From: Dongia_A sp039808885
GTDB taxonomy: Bacteria; Pseudomonadota; Alphaproteobacteria; Dongiales; Dongiaceae
Assembly: GCA_039808885.1 (NCBI GenBank)
Contig: JBDHTX010000012.1
Coordinates: forward strand, 45,260-109,259
Direction: 5' to 3'
DNA: 64,000 nt
Positions within the stretch are counted from its first letter, which is position 1. Every line of letters starts with the position of its first letter. Under the pieces are notes generated by a model. That model was not told where the DNA came from, searched no databases, and saw only the letters and a program-made list of their open reading frames with translations. Positions 15,740 to 24,400 of this stretch are shown piece after piece. A program made the translations under genes and the position numbers.

Positions 15740-16082
15740 AGCCGTCACCGCCGCGATGGGCGCATTCGCCGCGCGGCCGATGTTCGGCGGCCACGGCCTC
15801 TATCTCGACGGGCTGATGTTCGGCCTCATCGCCTATGACCGGCTCTATCTGAAGACCGACGCCGCCAGCCGGCCCGACTTCGCGGCGGCGAAGTCGAAGC
15901 CGTTCTCCTACGAGGCGCGCGGCAGGCCGGTGGTGATCACCTCCTGCTGGCTCTGCCCGCCGCCCGCGCTCAAGGATGGCAGCCTGCGCGACTGGGGCGA
16001 GATGGCGCATCAGGCAGCCAGGCGCGCGAAGGTGTCGAAACCCGCGCGCAAGCCGCGCCGGCGGAAGCCTGCCGCCGTGTGA
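15702..16082 (+). CDS. TfoX N-terminal domain protein
   Basis: The 126-residue protein carries one TfoX-N domain (about 8-100; ARPMFGGHGLYLDGLMFGLIAYDRLYLKTD is the hallmark region) and a Lys/Arg-rich tail. It lacks the TfoX C-terminal domain, so it is not a full competence regulator; single-domain versions are common and mostly uncharacterised. It overlaps the end of the MFS gene by 38 bp and is probably co-expressed. It ends 3 bp from the convergent methyltransferase stop. Confidence 0.88.
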   Translation: MPMTAQSLIRKLEAVTAAMGAFAARPMFGGHGLYLDGLMFGLIAYDRLYLKTDAASRPDFAAAKSKPFSYEARGRPVVITSCWLCPPPALKDGSLRDWGEMAHQAARRAKVSKPARKPRRRKPAAV

Positions 16083-16085
16083 ACG

Positions 16086-16871
16086 CTATTTCCGTGCGGC
16101 GAGCGAGAACAGCAGCGGCAGCTGGCCGGGGAAATGCTTCACCACGTAGCGGCCCGGCTCGGCTTCCACCAGGAACGGCCAGCAATCGTGCACGCAATAG
16201 GGAAACTCCCGCAGGCTGCGCAAGGTCAGCCCCGCCTTCAGCAGCGCCGTCACCACATCCGCGATGGTGAACTGCCACTCGTAGCTGGTCATTGGCGTAT
16301 GCTGGCCCCCCGCATAGCTCGATTCCGAACGGAACGACAGTGCGTCGCCGCGGAAATAGGAGCCCTCGATGCCGGTCGCCGGCTCATTCAGCATGCCAAT
16401 CGCGGGATGGAACTCGACCAGATGGAGCATGCCGCCCGGCTTCAGGTGCCGCGCCACCGTCCCGGCCCAGCGGTCGAGATCGGGCAGCCAGATGAGCGCG
16501 CCGTAGGAGACGAAGACCAGATCGAACTGCTCGTCGCCGAGTGCTTCGAGCTGCAGCACGTCGGAGCAGACGAAGCGCGCGTCGAGCTTCAGTTCGGCCG
16601 CCAGCGCCTGCGCCCGGCGGATCGCCTCCGGCGACAGATCGACGCCGGTGACCTTGGCACCGAGCCGCGCCCAGGACAGCGTGTCCTGGCCGAAGTGGCA
16701 TTGCAGATGCAGCAGGCTCTTGCCCGCCACGGGCCCGACCTCCTCCAGCTCGATGGGCTTCAGCGAGCTGGCGCCGGCGCGGAAGGCGGCCATGTCGTAG
16801 AGCGCGGAATCCTGGTTGATCCGCGCCCATTCGTCCCACAGGCGGCGGTTCGCGGCGATTCGTTCGTCCAT
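16086..16871 (-). CDS. Class I SAM-dependent methyltransferase
   Basis: The 261-residue protein has a Rossmann methyltransferase domain (methyltransf_11/25 type). Motif I is LLHLQCHFGQDTLSWARLGA, followed by VTGVDLSPEAIRRA, the FDLVFVSYGALIWLPD motif and LKPGGMLHLVEF. The substrate is unknown. The HLQCHFGQD form of motif I is characteristic of a widespread, uncharacterised bacterial group. The ATG at 16871 (MDERIAANRRLWDEWA) is preferred over one five codons upstream because it matches relatives. It is convergent with the TfoX-N gene and divergent from fumC. Confidence 0.9.
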   Translation of the reverse strand: MDERIAANRRLWDEWARINQDSALYDMAAFRAGASSLKPIELEEVGPVAGKSLLHLQCHFGQDTLSWARLGAKVTGVDLSPEAIRRAQALAAELKLDARFVCSDVLQLEALGDEQFDLVFVSYGALIWLPDLDRWAGTVARHLKPGGMLHLVEFHPAIGMLNEPATGIEGSYFRGDALSFRSESSYAGGQHTPMTSYEWQFTIADVVTALLKAGLTLRSLREFPYCVHDCWPFLVEAEPGRYVVKHFPGQLPLLFSLAARK

Positions 16872-16935
16872 GGCCCCTGTCCACATAAACCCTTGGAAAA
16901 CGGCCGGAACCTATGTCCTTCGGGCGAGCCGGGTC

Positions 16936-16963
16936 AATCCGCCGCTTCAATTGGCGGCGGATT
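16936..16963. promoter_or_regulatory. Perfect 10-bp inverted repeat in the methyltransferase/fumC interval
   Basis: AATCCGCCGC (16936-16945) and GCGGCGGATT (16954-16963) flank an 8-base TTCAATTG loop, 40 bp upstream of the fumC start. It could be an operator for a dimeric repressor, a leader hairpin in the fumC mRNA or a terminator for transcription entering the interval. Nothing in the sequence decides between these. Confidence 0.5.
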
Positions 16964-17003
16964 CCCGCTAGAACACTCGGCAAATCCACCCACGGGGACC
17001 GCC

Positions 17004-18410
17004 ATGGCCAAGCAGCCGAAATCCAACACCCGCAGCGAATCCGATTCCTTCGGCCCGATCGACGTGCCGGCCGACAAACTCTGGGGCGCGCAGACCCAGC
17101 GCTCGTTCCAGAACTTCAAGATCGGCGGCGAGCGCATGCCGACGCCGCTGATCCGCGCCTTCGGCCTGCTGAAGCAGGCGGCGGCGGAGGCGAACATGAC
17201 CCTCGGCAAGCTCGACAAGAAAGTGGGCAAGGCGATCGCCGCGGCGGCGGCCGAGGTGGCGACCGGCCAGCTCGACGACCATTTCCCGCTGGTCGTCTGG
17301 CAGACCGGCTCGGGCACCCAGACCAACATGAACCTGAACGAGGTCATCGCCAACCGCGCCAATGAGATGCTGGGCGGCAAGCGCGGCGACAAGAAGCCGG
17401 TGCATCCGAACGACCAGGTGAACTATGGCCAGTCGTCGAACGATTCCTTCCCCACCGCGATGCATATCGCGGCCGTGCAGCAGGTGCATGACCTGGTTCT
17501 GCCCTCGCTCGACCACCTCGCCAAGGCGCTCGAGCACAAGGCCAAGGAATTCACCAAGGTGATAAAGATCGGCCGCACGCATCTTCAGGACGCGACCCCG
17601 GTCACGCTCGGACAGGAATTCTCCGGCTATGCGGCGCAGCTGCGCCTCGGCATCGACCGGGTGAAGGCCTGCCTGCCCCGGCTCTATCCGCTGGCCCAGG
17701 GCGGCACCGCCGTCGGCACCGGACTCAACACCGCCAAGGGCTTCGACCGCACCTTTGCTGACGAACTGAAGAAGCTGACCGGCCTGCCCTTCACGCCGGC
17801 CAAGAACAAGTTCGAGGCGCTGGCCGCGCATGACGCGATGGTGGAGATCTCCGGCGCCTACAACGTGCTGGCCGTGTCGCTGATGAAGATCGCCAACGAT
17901 CTGCGCCTGCTGGGCTCCGGCCCGCGCTCCGGCATCGCCGAGATCAACCTGCCGGAGAATGAGCCCGGCTCCTCGATCATGCCGGGCAAGGTCAACCCGA
18001 CCCAGGCCGAGGCGATGACCATGGTCTGCAGCCAGGTGATGGGCAACCATGTGACCGTCACCATTGCCGGCTCCAACGGCCATCTTGAACTCAACGTGTT
18101 CAAGCCGGTCATCATCTTCAACGTGCTGCAATCCGGCCGCCTGATCGCCGATGCCTGCCGGTCCTTCACCGACAATTGCGTCGCCGGCATCACGGTGAAC
18201 CTGCCGCGCATCAAGCAGCTGCTCGAGCAGTCGCTGATGCTGGTGACCGCGCTCAACACCCATATCGGCTACGACAACGCCGCCAAGGTGGCGAAGAAGG
18301 CGCACAAGGAAGGCAAGAGCCTGAAGCAGGCCGCCCTCGAGCTCGACCTGCTCACCAGCGAGCAGTTCGACAAATGGGTGAAGCCGGCCGACATGCTGGG
18401 GCCGAAGTGA
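17004..18410 (+). CDS. fumC: Class II fumarate hydratase
   Basis: This is the iron-independent fumarase of the TCA cycle, interconverting fumarate and malate as a homotetramer. The 468-residue protein has the family motifs TGSGTQTNMN (101-110), YGQSSNDSFP, RTHLQDATP (191-199) and the signature GSSIMPGKVNP (322-332) with the catalytic serine loop. The ATG at 17004 has GGGGA about 5 bp upstream; a longer frame upstream is antisense to the methyltransferase. A ribbon-helix-helix gene follows after a repeat pair; fumC next to DUF4169 and RHH genes is a recurrent alphaproteobacterial grouping. Confidence 0.97.
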   Translation: MAKQPKSNTRSESDSFGPIDVPADKLWGAQTQRSFQNFKIGGERMPTPLIRAFGLLKQAAAEANMTLGKLDKKVGKAIAAAAAEVATGQLDDHFPLVVWQTGSGTQTNMNLNEVIANRANEMLGGKRGDKKPVHPNDQVNYGQSSNDSFPTAMHIAAVQQVHDLVLPSLDHLAKALEHKAKEFTKVIKIGRTHLQDATPVTLGQEFSGYAAQLRLGIDRVKACLPRLYPLAQGGTAVGTGLNTAKGFDRTFADELKKLTGLPFTPAKNKFEALAAHDAMVEISGAYNVLAVSLMKIANDLRLLGSGPRSGIAEINLPENEPGSSIMPGKVNPTQAEAMTMVCSQVMGNHVTVTIAGSNGHLELNVFKPVIIFNVLQSGRLIADACRSFTDNCVAGITVNLPRIKQLLEQSLMLVTALNTHIGYDNAAKVAKKAHKEGKSLKQAALELDLLTSEQFDKWVKPADMLGPK

Positions 18411-18448
18411 CGCCAGCCTAGGATGCGCAGCCCCGCCGCTTCCCGGAT

Positions 18449-18532
18449 CGTCACCCCGGCCTTGAGCCGGGGTCCATCGGGCCGTCGCAGGAGCGGATGC
18501 AACATGGACCCCGGCTCAAGGCCGGGGTGACG
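18449..18532. repeat. Inverted pair of 28-bp hairpin repeats (REP-like), copy 2
   Basis: The unit at 18449-18476 and the unit at 18505-18532 are perfect reverse complements over 28 bp. Each can fold on its own (ACCCCGGC with GCCGGGGT, CTTGA-type loop), or the two can pair as one long stem. They belong to the same family as 9712-9821. This pair sits between the co-directional fumC and RHH genes, where it may reduce read-through or protect the fumC mRNA. Confidence 0.88.
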
Positions 18533-18547
18533 AGCGAGAACGTTGCA

Positions 18548-18784
18548 GTGACCACGTCATCCGATCACCTGCTGGAAAAGCACTCCGTGGTCATCGCCGG
18601 GCATCGCACCAGCATCACGCTGGAAGCGGCCTTCTGGCGCGCGCTGAAGGACATCGCCAGGGCGCAAGGCCGCTCGATCTCCGAGCTGGTGGCGCAGATC
18701 GACCGGGCGCGCGGCGAATATGACCCGCCGCCCAACCTCTCCAGCGCGCTCAGGGTCTTCGTGCTGGCGCAGGTGCGCCGATGA
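18548..18784 (+). CDS. Ribbon-helix-helix protein
   Basis: The 78-residue protein has an RHH_4-type DNA-binding domain: KHSVVIAGHRTSITLEAAFWRALKDIAR forms the strand and first helices, followed by GRSISELVAQID. Such proteins dimerise to bind DNA, often as autorepressors or antitoxins, but the target is not identifiable. I choose the GTG at 18548; the upstream ATG at 18497 would force translation through the hairpin repeat. The stop overlaps the GMC oxidoreductase start by 4 bp (ATGA), so the two are translationally coupled. Confidence 0.82.
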   Translation: MTTSSDHLLEKHSVVIAGHRTSITLEAAFWRALKDIARAQGRSISELVAQIDRARGEYDPPPNLSSALRVFVLAQVRR

Positions 18785-20391
18785 GCGCCGCCGATCTCGG
18801 CACCTGTGACTACGTCATCGTCGGTGGCGGCACGGCGGGGTGCCTGCTGGCCAACCGGCTTTCCGCCGATCCGGACGTCACCGTGCTGCTGCTGGAGGCG
18901 GGCGGCGCCGACGACTATCTGTGGATCCACATTCCCGTCGGCTACCTCTATTGCATGGGCAACCCGCGCACCGACTGGTGCTTCAAGACCGAGGCCGAGC
19001 CGGGCCTGGGCGGCCGCGCCATCAATTATCCGCGGGGCAAGGTGCTGGGCGGCTGCTCGTCGATCAACGGCATGATCTATATGCGCGGCCAGGCGCGCGA
19101 CTACGACCATTGGCGCCAGCTCGGCAATGCCGGCTGGGGCTGGGACGACGTGCTGCCCTATTTCAAGCGGCATGAAGACTTCGTCCACGGCGCCGACGAG
19201 ATGCACGGCGCCGGCGGCGAGTGGCGCATCGACCGGCAGCGCCTGCACTGGCCGATCCTCGACGATTTCCGCGACGCGGCCAACGCCGCCGGCCTGCCCA
19301 AGGTCACCGACTTCAACCGCGGCGACAATCACGGCGTCGGCTATTTCCAGGTGACGCAGCGCGGCGGCATCCGCCTCAACACCGCCAAGGCGTTCCTGAA
19401 ATCCGTGCGCCACCGGCCGAACCTGCGCATGATCTCCGGCGCCCAGGCCAAGCGCGTGCTGATCGAGAACCGGCGCGCCGTGGGTGTCGAGGTGCATGGC
19501 AACGGCACGGACCACGTCGCGGCGGCCCGACAGGAAGTGATCCTGGCGGCGGGCGCCATCGGCTCGCCGCATCTGCTCGAACTCTCCGGCATCGGGCGGC
19601 CGGAATGCCTGCAGGCCCTCGGCATCGATGTCCTGCACGCCCTCCCCGGGCTCGGCGAGAATCTGCAGGACCATCTGCAGCTGCGCCTGATCTACCGGCT
19701 GAAGGACGCGCTCACCCTCAACACGCTGTCGGCCAGCCTGTGGGGCAAGGCGCGGATCGGGCTTGAATACCTGCTGAAGCGGAGCGGCCCGATGTCCATG
19801 GCGCCGAGCCAGCTCGGCGCCTTCGCCAAGTCCGATCCCGGGCTGGAAACGCCGGATCTCGAATACCATGTGCAGCCCTTGTCGCTGGACCGCTTCGGCG
19901 AGCCGCTGCATCCCTTCCCCGCCATCACCGCCAGCGTCTGCAACCTGCGACCGGAGAGCCGCGGCAGCGTGCATGCCAGGACACCGCATTTCACCGACGC
20001 GCCGGCGATCCGGCCCAACTATCTGAGTACCGCCGGCGATCGGCGCGTGGCCGGCGCCGCCATCAGGCTCACCCGCCGCATCATGGCCCAGCCGCCGATG
20101 CTGCGGCACGAGCCCGCCGAGTACAAGCCCGGCCTCGCCTTCCAGAGCGACGCGGAACTGGCCCAAGCCGCGGGGCAGATCGGCACCACCATCTTCCATC
20201 CCGTCGGCACGGCGAAGATGGGCAGCGACCCGAATGCCGTGGTCGATGCGCGGCTCTGCGTGCATGGCATCGATGGATTGCGCGTAATCGATGCTTCGGT
20301 GATGCCGACCATCACCTCCGGCAACACCAACGCGCCGGTGCTGATGATCGCCGAGAAAGGCGCCGCGATGATCCGGGAGGATCGCCGCTAG
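18781..20391 (+). CDS. GMC family FAD-dependent oxidoreductase
   Basis: This 536-residue flavoprotein is of the glucose-methanol-choline family, closest in pattern to choline or alcohol dehydrogenases. It has the N-terminal FAD dinucleotide motif GGGTAG (15-20) with the acidic LLLEAGG strand end, the GMC signature GKVLGGCSSINGMIYMRG, and the C-terminal active site with TIFHPVGTAKMG (His) and SGNTNAPV (Asn). There is no signal peptide. The substrate is unknown, and no betaine aldehyde dehydrogenase is nearby. It is coupled to the RHH gene upstream, and its stop overlaps the convergent CPT-like gene by 4 bp. Confidence 0.92.
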   Translation: MSAADLGTCDYVIVGGGTAGCLLANRLSADPDVTVLLLEAGGADDYLWIHIPVGYLYCMGNPRTDWCFKTEAEPGLGGRAINYPRGKVLGGCSSINGMIYMRGQARDYDHWRQLGNAGWGWDDVLPYFKRHEDFVHGADEMHGAGGEWRIDRQRLHWPILDDFRDAANAAGLPKVTDFNRGDNHGVGYFQVTQRGGIRLNTAKAFLKSVRHRPNLRMISGAQAKRVLIENRRAVGVEVHGNGTDHVAAARQEVILAAGAIGSPHLLELSGIGRPECLQALGIDVLHALPGLGENLQDHLQLRLIYRLKDALTLNTLSASLWGKARIGLEYLLKRSGPMSMAPSQLGAFAKSDPGLETPDLEYHVQPLSLDRFGEPLHPFPAITASVCNLRPESRGSVHARTPHFTDAPAIRPNYLSTAGDRRVAGAAIRLTRRIMAQPPMLRHEPAEYKPGLAFQSDAELAQAAGQIGTTIFHPVGTAKMGSDPNAVVDARLCVHGIDGLRVIDASVMPTITSGNTNAPVLMIAEKGAAMIREDRR

Positions 20392-20936
20392 AGGCCGAAG
20401 GCCCGCTTGATGCGCAGGGCGCAATCCTCCGGCGTCGTGCTGGTGGTGTCGAGCTCCAGGTCGTAGCGGATGCCCTGATGGACCCGGTCGAACAGCCAGC
20501 GCGCCAGGCCGATGTCGCGGTCGCCGCGCCGGCGCTCGCGCTCCTCCAGCACCTCCAGCGGCGCGAAGAGGCCAACCCAATAGACCGTCAGCCCCTCCAG
20601 TGCCTCGGCATATTCGGCCGCGTCGTTGCCCAGCAGGACGTCGTCGATGATGAGATTGTTGCCCTGGCGCGCCATCGCCGCCATGGCGAAGCGCATGCCG
20701 CGGAAGGCGCGCTCGGCCGCCGGGCCGACCTTGATCTCGATCGAGGGCTTGCCGTCATGCCGGCCGGGCACGAAGGTCATGCCGTCCGGCGCCTCGAACA
20801 GCGCCGGCGGCATCATGTCGATGAAACTGTCCATCGCCATGTGCAGGAACGGATCGACCGCGATATTCTGCAGCGCCTTGGCAATCGAGGACTTGCCGAC
20901 GCTGCCGACACCGTTCAGCAGAACGATCCTGGCCAT
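20388..20936 (-). CDS. Chloramphenicol phosphotransferase-like P-loop kinase
   Basis: The 182-residue protein resembles the CPT family founded by the Streptomyces enzyme that phosphorylates chloramphenicol. The Walker A motif is GVGSVGKS (9-16), the presumed catalytic base is Asp36 in MAMDSFIDMMP, and IIDDVLLG, VGLFAPLEVLEERERRRGDR and YDLELDTT match the family. Bacterial CPT-like proteins outside producers may phosphorylate other small molecules, so resistance should not be assumed. It ends overlapping the GMC gene by 4 bp and lies 13 bp downstream of RidA on the same strand, suggesting a two-gene operon. Confidence 0.82.
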   Translation of the reverse strand: MARIVLLNGVGSVGKSSIAKALQNIAVDPFLHMAMDSFIDMMPPALFEAPDGMTFVPGRHDGKPSIEIKVGPAAERAFRGMRFAMAAMARQGNNLIIDDVLLGNDAAEYAEALEGLTVYWVGLFAPLEVLEERERRRGDRDIGLARWLFDRVHQGIRYDLELDTTSTTPEDCALRIKRAFGL

Positions 20937-20949
20937 CGCGGGACAGCCC

Positions 20950-21336
20950 CTACGCGCGGGCGGCGACGGCTTGCACCTTCACCTTGCCGCCGAATGGCAG
21001 CTTGGCGGCCTGGTAGATGGTGCGGGCCGGGCGCTGCCCTTCCGGAAACAACGCGCCATAGAGGGCATTGACCTCCTTCACGTCGCCAAGATCGATGAAG
21101 GCGAGATCGACATAGACGATGTCCGTGCGCTTGAATCCCGCCGCCTCGGCGATGCGGAAGACATGGGCGAAGGCGCGCTCGGCCTCTTCCCGCGCGGTCC
21201 CCGGCACATAGGCACCGTCGTCGCCCACCGACAACTGGCCGCTGATCCAGCACTGGTTGCCGACGACAACGGCGTTGCTGATGGGCGAGGGCGACGGCGG
21301 CACGCCGTCCACCTCGACGATATAGCGCTTGGTCAT
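20950..21336 (-). CDS. RidA family protein
   Basis: The 128-residue protein has the YjgF/YER057c/UK114 (RidA) fold. Canonical RidA deaminates reactive enamine/imine intermediates from PLP enzymes. The catalytic Arg is kept (Arg105 in RPARTIYQ), but the usual Glu near the C-terminus is Gln122 in KVKVQAVA, so the activity may differ from classical RidA. The start is the ATG at 21336 with GGGGGAGAG upstream; a longer frame to 21372 is less likely. It is followed after 13 bp by the CPT-like gene. Confidence 0.88.
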   Translation of the reverse strand: MTKRYIVEVDGVPPSPSPISNAVVVGNQCWISGQLSVGDDGAYVPGTAREEAERAFAHVFRIAEAAGFKRTDIVYVDLAFIDLGDVKEVNALYGALFPEGQRPARTIYQAAKLPFGGKVKVQAVAARA

Positions 21337-21450
21337 TCGGCTCTCCCCCGGGGAAACGCGGCTGGCGCGCATGACAAGAAGCCCGCCGCCGACACAAGGC
21401 TTCTCCAGGTCCGGCGCGCATTGGCCGCGCCGGACCTGGCGGAGCGATGG

Positions 21451-24400
21451 TTAGTTGGTGACGCCCGGCAACTGCAGGACCGGCTGTTGCGGCTGCTCCT
21501 CGCTGCCGGGAACGGCCGTACCGGGCTCCGCGCCCGGTTCGGTCGCAGGCTCCGCTGGCTGCGGCTCTTCGACCGGAGCCTGCTCCTGGGGCTGCGCTTC
21601 CGGCTGAACCTCCTGCGGCTGGGCGGCACCCGGCTCGACGGTGCCGGGTTCCGCCGGGGCCGCTTCCGGCGGAGCTTGCTCAGCAGGGGCTTGCTCAGCA
21701 GGGGCTTGCTCAGCGGGCGCTTGCTCAGCGGGGGCCTGCTCCGCCGGCGCGGCCTCGGCCGGCGCTTCCTCCGCGGGGGCCGCTTCCGTCGGCGCCGCAC
21801 CCGGCTCGACCGCGCCGGGCTCTACCGTGCCTGGCTCCGCCGGTTGCTGCTGTTCCTGCTGCTGTTGCTGCTTCTTGCCGCCGAGCAGGTCGCCGACACC
21901 GGGCAGCACGCCGCCGGGCTGGGTTGCGTCCGGCGTTTGCTGCTGCTGCTTCTTGTTGCCGCCCAGCAGGTCGCCGACGCCGGGCAGGTTCTGCACGCCC
22001 GGAACGGTACCAACACCCGGCACGCTGACGCCTGGCTGCGCCTCGGTGCCCGCCGGCTGCTGGCCGCCGAGCAGATTGCCGATGCCCGGCAGCTTGCCGA
22101 TGCCAGGCAGTCCCTGCACCAGCCCGGCGGGATTGAACGCGCCCTGCTGGGTCAGGCCCATCAGGCCGGTGGCGCCGGCGGCGCCATTGCTGGCGAATTT
22201 CGGCGTCGGCGTCATCGGCCCGTCGAGCAGGATGCTCATGAAGGCCTGCTGCGCATCGGACCCGAACAGATCGACGATCATGTTCATCGCCCAGCCGCCG
22301 ATGTCGAAGTCGCCTTTCGCCGTGCCGCGCGCCTTCGGGTTGACGAAGGCGAAGTCCTGGGTGTTCAGCACGCCCTGCTTGATGTCGAAGGTGCCGGAGA
22401 GCTGGTTGTCGACCCCGGTATAGGACGCGAGGATGCCATTGACGGCGCTGGTGACGCCCTGGATCTCCTTCACCTTCTGGCCCAGCACGCCGAGCAGGGC
22501 GGAGCCGATCTGCTGCTCCACCTTGCCGATGATCATGATGCTGCCGCCGAGATCGCCGTTGCCGTTCAGCGAGCGCATCAGATCGGCGACGCTCTCGCCG
22601 CTGCCGGTCGCATTGAGGTTTAGCGACAGCGGCCCTTTCACTTGGTTGCCGGCGATGCCGCCGCCCAGGACCTGGCCGAACTGGATCTGCTGGATCTTGG
22701 CCTTCGCGTCGAGCTTCGGCGTGCCGCTGGCGTCGAGCTTGCTGCCGCTGGCGTCGAAGCTGCCGCCATAGATCTTTCCGCTCAAGGTCTGCATGTCGAG
22801 CACGCCGTTGCGCAAGGTGATCTTGGCCACGAGGTCGTCGATCTGCTGGTCCGGCATGACCAGGGACTGCGCCTTGAAGTCGATGTCGGCGTCCTGCGCC
22901 TTCAGCGCGGAGGTGTCGATCGGCTCCTCCGACCAGGGCGAGCCGCCCTTGCCGCCGCCCGACGATCCGCCGCCGGCGGCCTTGTCACCGCCGCCGCCGC
23001 CCATGAAGGGCGTCAGGTTGACCACGCCGCCAACCAGGTTCGCGCGGACGAAGGGCTTGGCGCCGGTCGCGTCGTAGTCGGCGCTGCCGCTGATCGAGGA
23101 GTTGCCCCAGGCGGCGTTGAGGTCCGAGACGCTGGCCTTCTGGGTCGAGCCCTGCGCCTTCAGCGAGGCCTTCAGCGGCCCGGCGGTGACGCCGGAGCTC
23201 TGCATGTCCGCCATCTTGAGCAGCTGGGTGAACTCGGGATGATCGGCCTGGAGCACGACATTGAAGCCAATCGGCGGCGGATTGTTCGGATCGGTCGCCT
23301 TGGGCATCTGCACGTTGCCGGTGACCTTGGCCTTGCCGCCCAGCCCATCGAGGTTGAGGTCGAGGTTCATGTCCTCGGCGCTGCCCTTGAGCGTGCCGGC
23401 GATGCCGAGCTTGCCGACCGATTGCGCCTTCGGCCCGGCCAGCCCGGCCAGCCGCAGCAGCGGCGCCGGCTTGTCGGCGGTCAGGTTCAGGTTGGTGTCG
23501 ATCTGCGGCGTGCCGGAAAGGCCCTTCACGGTGCCTTTCAGGGTGCCTTTGCCGCCGACGCCGGCCATCGACAGCGCCACGTCATAGGTCAGGTCGTCGG
23601 CGCCGCTTTGCGCCTGGCCGGTGAAGCTGACCGCGCCCACCTGCTTGGCGGCGTCGCCCGGCATGCCGGCGAGATCGGCGAGCGGGCCGAGATCCTTGGC
23701 CTTGATGTCGAAGGTCGAGTTGATCTTCGGAATGCCGGCGCCGATGCCGCTGGCGGTGCCCTTGGCGGCGCCCTGGAAGCCGATGCCGGCCATGCCGGCG
23801 TTCACGTCATAGGCGACGTCGGTCGGCGTGCCGGAGGCGGTGCCCTTGAGGGTCAGCGCGCCGAGCTTGCCCGGCTGCTGCGGGCCGGCACCCGCCATCT
23901 GCAGCACCTTGCCGGCATCTTTCGCCGTCACGTCGAAATTGGCGGCGAATTTCGGGTCGCCCTTGAGGTCGGTGACCTTGGCGGCGATGTTGGCCTTGCC
24001 GCCCTGGAAGTCCTTGACGCTCAACTCCTTCACGTCGAGGGCGCCGCCGGCGACCGTCGCCACCAGGCGCAGGCCGCTGATCTGCTGCTGGTTGAGGGTC
24101 AGCGCGCCGGCGCGGATGTCGACATTGGCGTTGTAGTCGGCGAGCGGCGCCAGGGCCTTCAGCGGATTGCCGCCGGCTTCCTTTTTCGCGCCCGCATCGG
24201 CCGCCGGCTCTTGCCCCGCCTTCGCCGCCGGCATGTAACCGTCGAGGTTGAGCTTGTCGATCGAGAGGCCGACGCCGAGGCCGAGCTGCTTGCGCTGCAC
24301 GCCGTCAGGCAGGGCCACGACCACGCCGCCGGCGATCTTCGACTGGTCGAGCGTGGCGTTGAGGTCGCCGAGCTCGACCTGGGCCGGGTTGTAGCCGAGG

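Noticed and set aside
20388..20936. Antibiotic resistance gene (chloramphenicol phosphotransferase)
   Set aside because: The family match is good, but the neighbours are metabolic and chromosomal, with no resistance or biosynthetic context; only a CPT-like label is supported.
21674..21748. Tandem repeats as a possible CRISPR array
   Set aside because: The units are 15 bp, contiguous without spacers, and within a coding frame; no cas gene is near.
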